Part shown: positions 57,682-64,000 of the stretch, piece by piece
Layout: every line of letters begins with the position of its first letter
How positions within the stretch are numbered: the first letter of the stretch is position 1
DNA from: Devosia ginsengisoli
GTDB lineage: Bacteria > Pseudomonadota > Alphaproteobacteria > Rhizobiales > Devosiaceae
Assembly: GCF_007859655.1 (NCBI RefSeq)
Contig: NZ_CP042304.1
Location: forward strand, 4,342,501 to 4,406,500
DNA: 64,000 bases
Direction: 5' to 3'
Translations under genes and position numbers: made by a program
Notes under the pieces: generated by a model
What the model was told of the DNA's origin: nothing
The model's input: the letters and a program-made list of their open reading frames with translations, nothing else
The model's database searches: none

Positions 57682-59768
57682 GACTGACTATCAAAACCAA
57701 ACTGGCGGCGGTGTTCACCGTGGTTGTCGCCCTTTCGGGCGCCAGCATGTTCATTGCGCTGCAAAATCTCGGGCAACTCAATGACAACCTCGAGCACATC
57801 ATCACCGGGCCGGCGGCCCGCTCCATCGCGCTCAAGGAAATGCAGGAAGACCTGACCGGGCTGAGCAATAATTTGCGCGCCATGATCCTGAGCTCGAATG
57901 CCGAGGAACTGGCGGCGGACCAGCAGGTGCTGGACGCTCTGCATGGCGAACTGCTCGCCGATGCCGAGGGCATGATCGGCACGTTCACGGTGGAGGAGTC
58001 CAACCGCGACATCCAGAATTTCGTCACCGCTCTCGAAGCATACTGGGCCGTGTCCGTGCAGGTGCAGGACTATGCCAAGCTGAATTCCGACACGATCGCC
58101 TTCGAAATCACCACCAGCGAGGGCAGCGCGTCCATCACGGCCCTGGAAGAAACCATGGGCAGCCTGATCGGCGCCCTTGGCCGTCGGCTGAATGCCGGGG
58201 ACCTGTCTGCGGTGCCGGCCTATGACACCGCCAACGCCATGTTCCTCAAGGCCAGCGATGCCTTCCGGCAGCAGCGCAATATCCTGCTGGCTGACGGGCA
58301 TCCCGCCAAGCAGGACGAATGGCTCAACGATTACCACACGGCCGTGGCCGATCTGGAAGGCGGCTTCGCCCAACTGGTTCGCGTTGTCGGCCCTGCCGAA
58401 GCCGGCCTCGCCACCCAGGCGCAGGCCGACTATCAGGCGATGATCGTCGCCATGAACAAGGCCGTCGATGTGGCGGTCCAGCGCTCGCAATATTACGCCG
58501 TGGAACTTGCCGATGGCGAGGGCACGACGCTGCGCAACGCCGCCGTCGATCTGCTGGAAACCATCGTGCAGCGCAATGACGCCCTGCTGAACCAGGCAGC
58601 CGTGGACGCCGATGCACTTTACGAATCCAGCCGCATGCTGCTGATCGGCATCCTGGTCGGCTCGGCGCTGATCGCGCTGATCGCTGCGCTCTGGATCGTC
58701 ATCTCGATCTCGCGTGCCCTGTCCAGTGCCGTCCGCCTCGCCAACGAGGTTGCCGATGGCAATCTCAGTGCCACGGTGGTCAGCAAGGGCGACGACGAGG
58801 TCGGCGACCTGATCAAGGCCCTCAATTCCATGACGCAGAAGCTGCGCGAAGTGGTGAGCGAAGTCACCGCCGCTACCCGCAATGTCGCGGCCGGCAGCCA
58901 GGAAATGTCGGCTACCGCCGAACAACTGAGCCAGGGCGCCACCGAACAGGCGTCCTCGACCGAAGAGGCTTCGGCCTCGATGGAAGAAATGGCCTCGACC
59001 ATCAAGCAGTCGGCTGACAATGCCAGCCAGACCGAGAAGATTGCCCGCCAGTCCGCGGCCGATGCCATCGCCTCGGGCGAAGCGGTGAACAACGCCGTGG
59101 AAGCCATGCAGACCATCGCCGAAAAGATCATGGTGGTGCAGGAGATTGCCCGCCAGACCGATCTGCTCGCTCTCAACGCTGCGGTGGAAGCCGCCCGTGC
59201 CGGCGAACATGGCCGTGGTTTTGCGGTCGTGGCCTCCGAAGTGCGCAAACTTGCCGAACGCAGCCAGGCTGCGGCGGCCGAGATCTCGACGCTGTCGGGT
59301 ACGACCGTCAAGGCCGCCCAGTCGGCCGGCGAAATGCTCGGCAAGCTGGTGCCCGATATCCAGCGTACGGCCGAACTGGTGGAAGAAATCTCCGCCGGCA
59401 GTCGCGAGCAGAATGCCGGGGCAGCACAGATCAACACCGCCATCCAGCAGCTCGACAAGGTGACCCAGCAGAACACTTCGGCGGCCGAAGAAATGTCGGC
59501 GACCTCGGAGGAACTGGCCAGCCAGGCCGAACAGCTGCAGTCCGCCATCAGCTACTTCCGCATCGACGCCTCCTCGATGCCGGCGCCGGCGAACAAGAGC
59601 GAGGCCAAGGCTGCCGGCGATCTCAAGCAGGCCATCCTTGCCAAGGCGCCGCATATGGCGCCGCGCAAGACCGGCAAGGCCAAGGCCTCCAATTCCGGTG
59701 GTTTCGACCTCGACCTGGATGACGGTCAGGACGATCTCGACGGTGAATTCACCCGCCGCAGCGCCTGA
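57678..59768 (+). CDS. Methyl-accepting chemotaxis protein 1
   Basis: 696 residues: a transmembrane helix at about 8-30, a periplasmic four-helix-type sensor region (about 35-310), a second helix (about 318-340), HAMP (about 340-395), and a signalling domain with the receptor hairpin tip [38 protein letters not shown]. It has a methylation-helix Glu/Gln pattern ([14 protein letters not shown]). The C-terminus ends in an acidic [10 protein letters not shown]...EF-RR tail. The start is GTG 57678 inside the cheW stop (GTGA overlap). The ligand is not predictable. Its signalling part is nearly identical to that of MCP 2. Confidence 0.93.
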   Translation: MRLTIKTKLAAVFTVVVALSGASMFIALQNLGQLNDNLEHIITGPAARSIALKEMQEDLTGLSNNLRAMILSSNAEELAADQQVLDALHGELLADAEGMIGTFTVEESNRDIQNFVTALEAYWAVSVQVQDYAKLNSDTIAFEITTSEGSASITALEETMGSLIGALGRRLNAGDLSAVPAYDTANAMFLKASDAFRQQRNILLADGHPAKQDEWLNDYHTAVADLEGGFAQLVRVVGPAEAGLATQAQADYQAMIVAMNKAVDVAVQRSQYYAVELADGEGTTLRNAAVDLLETIVQRNDALLNQAAVDADALYESSRMLLIGILVGSALIALIAALWIVISISRALSSAVRLANEVADGNLSATVVSKGDDEVGDLIKALNSMTQKLREVVSEVTAATRNVAAGSQEMSATAEQLSQGATEQASSTEEASASMEEMASTIKQSADNASQTEKIARQSAADAIASGEAVNNAVEAMQTIAEKIMVVQEIARQTDLLALNAAVEAARAGEHGRGFAVVASEVRKLAERSQAAAAEISTLSGTTVKAAQSAGEMLGKLVPDIQRTAELVEEISAGSREQNAGAAQINTAIQQLDKVTQQNTSAAEEMSATSEELASQAEQLQSAISYFRIDASSMPAPANKSEAKAAGDLKQAILAKAPHMAPRKTGKAKASNSGGFDLDLDDGQDDLDGEFTRRSA
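58881..59564 (+). repeat. Long direct repeat, copy 1 (MCP signalling domain)
   Basis: 684-bp segment matching copy 2 at 60815-61498 with a constant offset of 1934 bp and no gaps. Many runs of 30 or more identical bases are visible, and most differences are third-codon changes. Confidence 0.85.
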
Positions 59769-59896
59769 TCGCGCCATCTATCCGCGCACCGGGACCGGCT
59801 CCTCTCCGGCCCCGGCGCGAACCAAGCATCCCAAGCGTCAGAAGTAGACCTGGAGGACCGCAGAAGCGTGCCCTCGAGCCAAGAAAGGCACGTGCT

Positions 59897-61705
59897 ATGC
59901 GTTTGACTATAAAAGTAAAATTGGCTGCGACATTCGCGGTCGTCATTGTTCTCTCGGCGATCAGCATGGTCATCGCCCTGCAAAACCTCGGTTCGCTCAA
60001 CAACTCCTTCGCCACGGCCATGGGCGAGAATGTCAAGCGCATCCAACTTGCCGCCGATCTGGAAGTGGCGACCCTGGAAGTAGCCCGCGACGAGAAAAAC
60101 CTCATCCTGATGCAGGAGCCGGCTGGACGCACCACGCTGCTCCAAAGCCTCGATGAGGAAATCGCCCTGGTCCATGCCGACGCGACCGCGCTGCGCGACA
60201 TTTCCGACGAGGCCGGCCAGGCACTGATCGACCGTTTCGTCGCCAGCTATGACGCCTACCTCGCCCAGCATGCTGAAGTGCGGCGGCTGACCCAGACCAA
60301 CCGCGAGCAAGAGGCGTTTGCGCTGGCAAATGGCCGCGCCGCAGAAGTGCGGAGCGAGGCCGTCGTCGCGCTCGACGAACTGACGGCGCTGGACAATGAG
60401 GAACTGGTCGAGGCCACCCACGGCGCCGAACAGCTCTATGCATCGAGCAGCACGCTGCTGATTGCCCTGCTCATCGGCTCGACCCTGCTGGCCATCGGCG
60501 CCGCGACCTGGATCGTCCTCGGCATCAGCCGTGGCCTGCTTCGCGTCCGCCAGGTGGTCGATGCCGTCGCTATCGGCGATCTCGATCAGCGGGTCCAGGT
60601 CACCTCGAACGACGAAATCAAGGACCTAGTGACCACGGTCAATTCCATGACCGACAACCTGCGCGCCACCGCCAATGCGGCCGACCAGATCGCCGATGGC
60701 GACCTGACCATCGAGGTCAAGCCGCTGTCCGACAAGGATGCGCTGGGATTGGCGCTCGAACGCATGGTCTCCAAGCTGCGTGACGTCATCACCGAAGCCA
60801 TTTCCTCCGCCAACAATGTGGCGGCGGGCAGCCAGGAAATGTCGGCCACGGCCGAACAACTGAGCCAGGGCGCCACCGAACAGGCCTCCTCGACCGAAGA
60901 GGCTTCGGCCTCGATGGAAGAAATGGCCGCGACCATCAAACAGTCGGCCGACAATGCCAGCCAGACCGAGAAGATCGCCCGTCAGTCGGCAGCAAACGCC
61001 ATTGCCTCCGGCGAGGCCGTGGACAATGCGGTGGCCGCCATGCAGACCATCGCCGAAAAGATCATGGTGGTGCAGGAAATCGCCCGCCAGACCGACCTCT
61101 TGGCCCTGAATGCGGCGGTGGAAGCCGCCCGTGCCGGCGAACATGGCCGGGGCTTCGCGGTCGTGGCGTCCGAAGTGCGCAAACTCGCCGAACGCAGCCA
61201 GGCTGCGGCGGCAGAAATCTCGACGCTGTCAGGCACCACAGTCAAGGCCGCCCAGTCAGCCGGCGAAATGCTCGGTAAGCTGGTGCCCGATATCCAGCGC
61301 ACGGCTGAACTGGTGGAAGAAATCTCCGCCGGCAGTCGCGAGCAGAATGCCGGTGCGGCCCAGATCAACACCGCCATCCAGCAGCTCGACAAGGTGACCC
61401 AGCAGAACACTTCGGCGGCCGAAGAAATGTCGGCGACCTCGGAGGAACTGGCCAGCCAGGCCGAGCAGTTGCAGACCGCCATCAGCTACTTCCGCATCAG
61501 CGCCAACCCGACCAACCAGGTCACGGCCCAGGCCAGGGCCAAGCCGGCCCGAGCGGGTCTGCGCGACGCGATCATGGCCAATGCCCCGCAGATGGGCGAG
61601 GCCAAGTCCGGCATGCGGAGCAGCAAGGGTGGTGGGTTCGACCTCGACCTGGACGATGGCCATGATGAACTCGACGGCGAATTCAGCCGCCGCGGCGCGG
61701 CATAA
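59897..61705 (+). CDS. Methyl-accepting chemotaxis protein 2
   Basis: 602 residues, same plan as MCP 1 with a shorter sensor (about 160 residues against 280): a helix at 8-30, periplasmic region (about 35-185), second helix (about 190-215), HAMP (about 215-285, [18 protein letters not shown] and a second HAMP-like [14 protein letters not shown] segment), and a signalling domain with the same tip sequence as MCP 1. It ends in [10 protein letters not shown]...[10 protein letters not shown]. The start is ATG 59897. Divergent sensors with an almost identical cytoplasmic part suggest duplication or gene conversion. It feeds the same CheA/CheW array. Confidence 0.93.
   Translation: MRLTIKVKLAATFAVVIVLSAISMVIALQNLGSLNNSFATAMGENVKRIQLAADLEVATLEVARDEKNLILMQEPAGRTTLLQSLDEEIALVHADATALRDISDEAGQALIDRFVASYDAYLAQHAEVRRLTQTNREQEAFALANGRAAEVRSEAVVALDELTALDNEELVEATHGAEQLYASSSTLLIALLIGSTLLAIGAATWIVLGISRGLLRVRQVVDAVAIGDLDQRVQVTSNDEIKDLVTTVNSMTDNLRATANAADQIADGDLTIEVKPLSDKDALGLALERMVSKLRDVITEAISSANNVAAGSQEMSATAEQLSQGATEQASSTEEASASMEEMAATIKQSADNASQTEKIARQSAANAIASGEAVDNAVAAMQTIAEKIMVVQEIARQTDLLALNAAVEAARAGEHGRGFAVVASEVRKLAERSQAAAAEISTLSGTTVKAAQSAGEMLGKLVPDIQRTAELVEEISAGSREQNAGAAQINTAIQQLDKVTQQNTSAAEEMSATSEELASQAEQLQTAISYFRISANPTNQVTAQARAKPARAGLRDAIMANAPQMGEAKSGMRSSKGGGFDLDLDDGHDELDGEFSRRGAA
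60815..61498 (+). repeat. Long direct repeat, copy 2 (MCP signalling domain)
   Basis: Second copy of the 684-bp segment at 58881-59564. It codes for the methylation helices and hairpin of MCP 2. Recombination between copies would delete the intervening 1934 bp and fuse the two receptors in frame. Confidence 0.85.
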
Positions 61706-61715
61706 GGAGAAGACC

Positions 61716-62177
61716 ATGGCCGAACGGGCTCAATACGTCACTCTCGGCGTGGCTGAGGAACTCTTCGCCGCTCCGGTGGAGAAGGTGCAGGAAATCCTCG
61801 ACATGCGGCCCATTGCCCGCCTGCCGCAAGCGCCCGAAACCCTGCTCGGCATGATCGACGTGCGCGGCCAGGGCATTCCGGTGGTCGACCTGCGGTTGAC
61901 TCTCGGCCTGCCGTCGGCACCGGACAACGAGAATACCCGTATTCTCGTGCTGTCGCTCGCCGGACACGATGGCGAACTGCGGCTGGGCCTGCGGGCCGAC
62001 CGGGTGTTCGAGGTCACGGTTCTCGATGAGGACGACCTCGATCCGCCACCGTCGGTCAGCGGGACCTGGGCCGGGCATTGCATTGCCGGCATCGGCCGGC
62101 GCAACGGACGGTTCGTCACCGTGCTCGACCTCGAGCGCCTGCTGGGATCGTTCGAGGACGCCGCCCGCGCAGCCTGA
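61716..62177 (+). CDS. cheW: Chemotaxis coupling protein CheW (second)
   Basis: 153-residue single CheW domain: YVTLGVAEELFAAPVEKVQEILDMRPIARLPQAPETLLGMIDVRGQGIPVVDLRLTLGL (beta-barrel core with the conserved RG of DVRGQGIPVVDLR), then AGIGRRNGRFVTVLDLERLL. It bridges CheA to the receptors. An AAGGAGA site lies 5 nt before ATG 61716, and the gene begins 10 nt after MCP 2. It differs substantially from the broken cheW at 57180, so the two are not recent copies. Confidence 0.93.
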   Translation: MAERAQYVTLGVAEELFAAPVEKVQEILDMRPIARLPQAPETLLGMIDVRGQGIPVVDLRLTLGLPSAPDNENTRILVLSLAGHDGELRLGLRADRVFEVTVLDEDDLDPPPSVSGTWAGHCIAGIGRRNGRFVTVLDLERLLGSFEDAARAA

Positions 62178-62232
62178 GCAAGTGGCATGCGACCGAGCCG
62201 GCCGCATGCCCCTCTCGCCTGGAGATATTCCA

Positions 62233-63117
62233 TTGCCTTTTTCCGCCCAACAGGCCGCCGCCCGACTGGAACCCACCGACGACGATCACCTGTCCCTGCG
62301 CGATTTCAAGCGTATTGCCGACCTGATCAGCACGGAGGTGGGCATCAAGCTGCCCCCGACCAAGCGCCTGATGGTGGAGGGCCGCCTGCGCAAGCGCGTG
62401 CGTGCCCTGGGGCTTGCCAGCCTCGACCACTACGGCGCCTACCTGTTCCAGCGTGATGGCCTTGCTGCCGAACGGACGTTTCTGATCAACGCCGTCACCA
62501 CCAACAAGACCGATTTCTTTCGCGAACCCGAGCATTTCGACCTGCTCGAGGACCGGCTGGTGCCCGACCTGATCGAGCTGCGTCGCGGCGAACGCAAGCC
62601 TCTGCTCAAGATCTGGAGCGCTGCCAGCTCTACCGGCGCTGAAGCCTATACTCTGGCCATGGTGCTGGCCGACCTCCTGGCGCAACGGCAGGACTTCCGC
62701 TTCGCCATTCTCGGCACTGACATTTCCACCGCCGTGCTGGAACAGGGCGTGCGGGCCATCTATCCGACCGAACTGCTCGCGCCGGTACCGCCGGCCAAGC
62801 AGCAGCGCTATCTGATGCATGCCCGCAAGCCTGGCATGCGGCCCGAAGTGCGCATCGTGCCCGAATTGCGCCGGCTGGTGCATTTCGCGCGGCTCAACCT
62901 GATGGATACCAGCTATCCCTTCGACCGCGACGTGGACGTGATCTTCCTGCGCAATGTGCTGATCTATTTCGACAAGGCCGACCAGGAAAAGGTCATCCTG
63001 CGCCTGGTCAGTCATTTGCGGCCCGGCGGTTATCTCATTCTTGGTCATTCTGAATCCATGATCGGCACCACGGTGACCATGCGCCAGGTTGCCCCCGCCG
63101 TATTCCAGAAGGCCTGA
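62233..63117 (+). CDS. cheR: Chemotaxis protein methyltransferase CheR
   Basis: 294-residue SAM-dependent MCP glutamate methyltransferase. N-terminal helical domain ([39 protein letters not shown]), the [15 protein letters not shown] motif, and a catalytic domain with [18 protein letters not shown] (SAM binding), [20 protein letters not shown] and LILGHSES. The TTG at 62233 is taken as start because a TGGAGA site lies about 7 nt upstream; the ATG at 62206 has no site but would add nine residues. It methylates the two receptors encoded just upstream. Confidence 0.92.
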   Translation: MPFSAQQAAARLEPTDDDHLSLRDFKRIADLISTEVGIKLPPTKRLMVEGRLRKRVRALGLASLDHYGAYLFQRDGLAAERTFLINAVTTNKTDFFREPEHFDLLEDRLVPDLIELRRGERKPLLKIWSAASSTGAEAYTLAMVLADLLAQRQDFRFAILGTDISTAVLEQGVRAIYPTELLAPVPPAKQQRYLMHARKPGMRPEVRIVPELRRLVHFARLNLMDTSYPFDRDVDVIFLRNVLIYFDKADQEKVILRLVSHLRPGGYLILGHSESMIGTTVTMRQVAPAVFQKA

Positions 63118-63127
63118 AAGCAAGACC

Positions 63128-64000
63128 ATGCCTGCTACCCGCCGCAAGATCCGTGTGCTCATCGTCGATGACAGCGCCTCGGTGCGCATGACGTTGAGCG
63201 AGATCATCGACGGTGACCCTGACCTTGAAGTCATGGCGACCGCGGCCGACCCCTATGTCGCGGTGGAGCGCATCCGCCAGGAAGTGCCCGATGTGATGTT
63301 CCTCGATATCGAGCTGCCGCGCATGGACGGGCTGACCTTCCTGCGCAAGATCATGAGCCAGCGGCCCATTCCGGTGGTGATCTGCTCGAGCTTGGCCGAG
63401 GCCGGTTCGGACACGTTGATGCAGGCGCTCGAAGCAGGCGCCGTCGATGTCGTGGCCAAGCCGCGCGTCGACACGACCCAGTTTCTGCAGGAATCGCGCA
63501 TGCGCATCTGCGACGCCGCCAAGGCCGCCGCCCATGCCAAATTCCGCGGCGTGAAGAAGGCGCCACCGCCGCCGATCAATGTCGAGGCCAAGCTCACCGC
63601 CGACGCGATCATTCCGCCTCTATCGGAAGCGCGGGCCGCCTCGCTGCGCGCCAAGCAGCCGCAGACCGAGCCGATCATCTGCATCGGCGCCTCCACCGGC
63701 GGCACGGAAGCCTTGCGCGATGTATTGGAAAAGCTGCCCGCCGACAGCCCCGCCATCGTCATCGTCCAGCATATGCCGGAAAAATTCACCGGCGCCTTTG
63801 CCCGCCGCCTCGACGGTCTCTGCGCCATCGCAGTCAAGGAAGCCGAGGATGGTGATGTGGTGCAGGCGGGCAGGGCGCTCATCGCCCCCGGCAACCAGCA
63901 TATGGTGCTGCACCGCGCCGGCAGCCGCTACACCGTCAATATCGTGGACGGGCCGCATGTGTCGCGCCACCGCCCCTCGGTCGATGTGATGTTCCGCTCG
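63128..64000 (+). CDS. cheB: Chemotaxis methylesterase/deamidase CheB (3' truncated by window)
   Basis: The first 291 residues are visible and the frame is open to the window edge. Receiver domain (about 8-125): acidic pair Asp14/Asp15 and phospho-acceptor Asp60 in [13 protein letters not shown] linker with a PPPP run follows, then the methylesterase domain with the catalytic triad all present: Ser189 ([10 protein letters not shown]), His215 ([11 protein letters not shown]) and Asp286 (RPSVDVMF). It removes methyl groups added by CheR and is activated by CheA phosphorylation. ATG 63128 follows cheR by 10 nt. It completes an apparent STAS-cheY-cheA-cheW-mcp-mcp-cheW-cheR-cheB operon; further Che genes may follow outside. 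Confidence 0.94.
   Translation, partial: MPATRRKIRVLIVDDSASVRMTLSEIIDGDPDLEVMATAADPYVAVERIRQEVPDVMFLDIELPRMDGLTFLRKIMSQRPIPVVICSSLAEAGSDTLMQALEAGAVDVVAKPRVDTTQFLQESRMRICDAAKAAAHAKFRGVKKAPPPPINVEAKLTADAIIPPLSEARAASLRAKQPQTEPIICIGASTGGTEALRDVLEKLPADSPAIVIVQHMPEKFTGAFARRLDGLCAIAVKEAEDGDVVQAGRALIAPGNQHMVLHRAGSRYTVNIVDGPHVSRHRPSVDVMFRS

Noticed and set aside
56826..59768. A 980-residue continuous reading frame spanning the end of cheA, cheW and the first receptor
   Set aside because: It is out of frame with cheA, picks up the cheW N-terminus at 57180, runs through the C-tract frameshift as nonsense and then joins the receptor frame. It is a product of the shift, not a single gene.
57156..59777. 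An 873-residue minus-strand frame opposite the first receptor
   Set aside because: Long antisense frames are common in GC-rich DNA. The plus strand carries a well-matched chemoreceptor, and the antisense protein is Gly/His/Arg-rich with no motif.
1..64000. Prophage, transposon, integron or toxin-antitoxin island
   Set aside because: No integrase, transposase, capsid, recombinase or recognisable toxin/antitoxin gene is seen. Composition and gene types look chromosomal throughout.

Overview
The window is one 64 kb stretch of a GC-rich (about 65%) alphaproteobacterial chromosome, most likely Hyphomicrobiales and close to Devosia/Devosiaceae. That placement is inferred from gene content: GcrA with GANTC (CcrM-type) sites, many TRAP and sugar ABC transporters, a LuxR/LuxI pair, and a Che cluster with a STAS protein ahead of cheY. 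No database search was possible. I see no phage, transposase, integrase, plasmid or CRISPR functions. The text reads as dense housekeeping and catabolic chromosome, punctuated by several families of palindromic intergenic repeats.

Layout. 1-3.1 kb: the end of an exporter-type ABC protein, Ohr peroxidase, a two-domain VOC dioxygenase-like protein and a DUF924 protein. 3.3-5.9 kb: divergent 2-keto-3-deoxygluconate kinase and mannonate/polyol dehydrogenase (hexuronate catabolism). 6.1-15.5 kb: an eight-gene leftward operon (N-formylglutamate-amidohydrolase-like protein, TRAP DctQ-DctM-DctP, glutamine-synthetase-like ligase, aldehyde dehydrogenase, DUF2569 membrane protein, iron alcohol dehydrogenase) with a divergent RpiR regulator. 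I read it as uptake plus gamma-glutamylation-type degradation of an amine or amino alcohol. 15.5-22.4 kb: PPK2 and PhoR flanking a Pho-box-like triple repeat, then gcrA, argD-argF and hslO. 22.4-25.8 kb: luxR-luxI translationally coupled to a processive family-2 glycosyltransferase. 25.8-29.9 kb: a siderophore-type iron uptake operon (SIP reductase, two FecCD permeases, ATPase) behind a TGA-N9-TCA iron-responsive box. 30-31.6 kb: ABC-F ATPase. 31.7-39.5 kb: alpha-L-rhamnosidase and a CUT1 importer with a divergent LacI regulator. 39.6-45.7 kb: methyltransferase, ytfQRT-yjfF-type sugar importer and a FadR-type regulator. 45.8-52.7 kb: DctB/DctD-type two-component system, a sigma-54 promoter with two upstream palindromes, then a TAXI-TRAP transporter and DUF1850 protein. 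52.7-64 kb: tRNA-Gly(CCC), an HD-GYP response regulator, an unusual 540-bp control region, and the chemotaxis operon STAS-cheY-cheA-cheW-mcp-mcp-cheW-cheR-cheB, running off the right edge.

Standouts. (1) Nine GANTC methylation sites lie within 102 bp upstream of the chemotaxis operon, followed by helically phased direct repeats. (2) The first cheW carries a one-base shift in a C6 tract that would otherwise join its N-terminus to the downstream chemoreceptor. (3) A sugar permease lacks its expected stop and runs 476 nt into the next gene. (4) A gamma-glutamylation operon can be proposed. (5) The TAXI-TRAP gene has a near-perfect sigma-54 promoter with tandem enhancer-like sites. (6) An exopolysaccharide-type glycosyltransferase is coupled to luxI.
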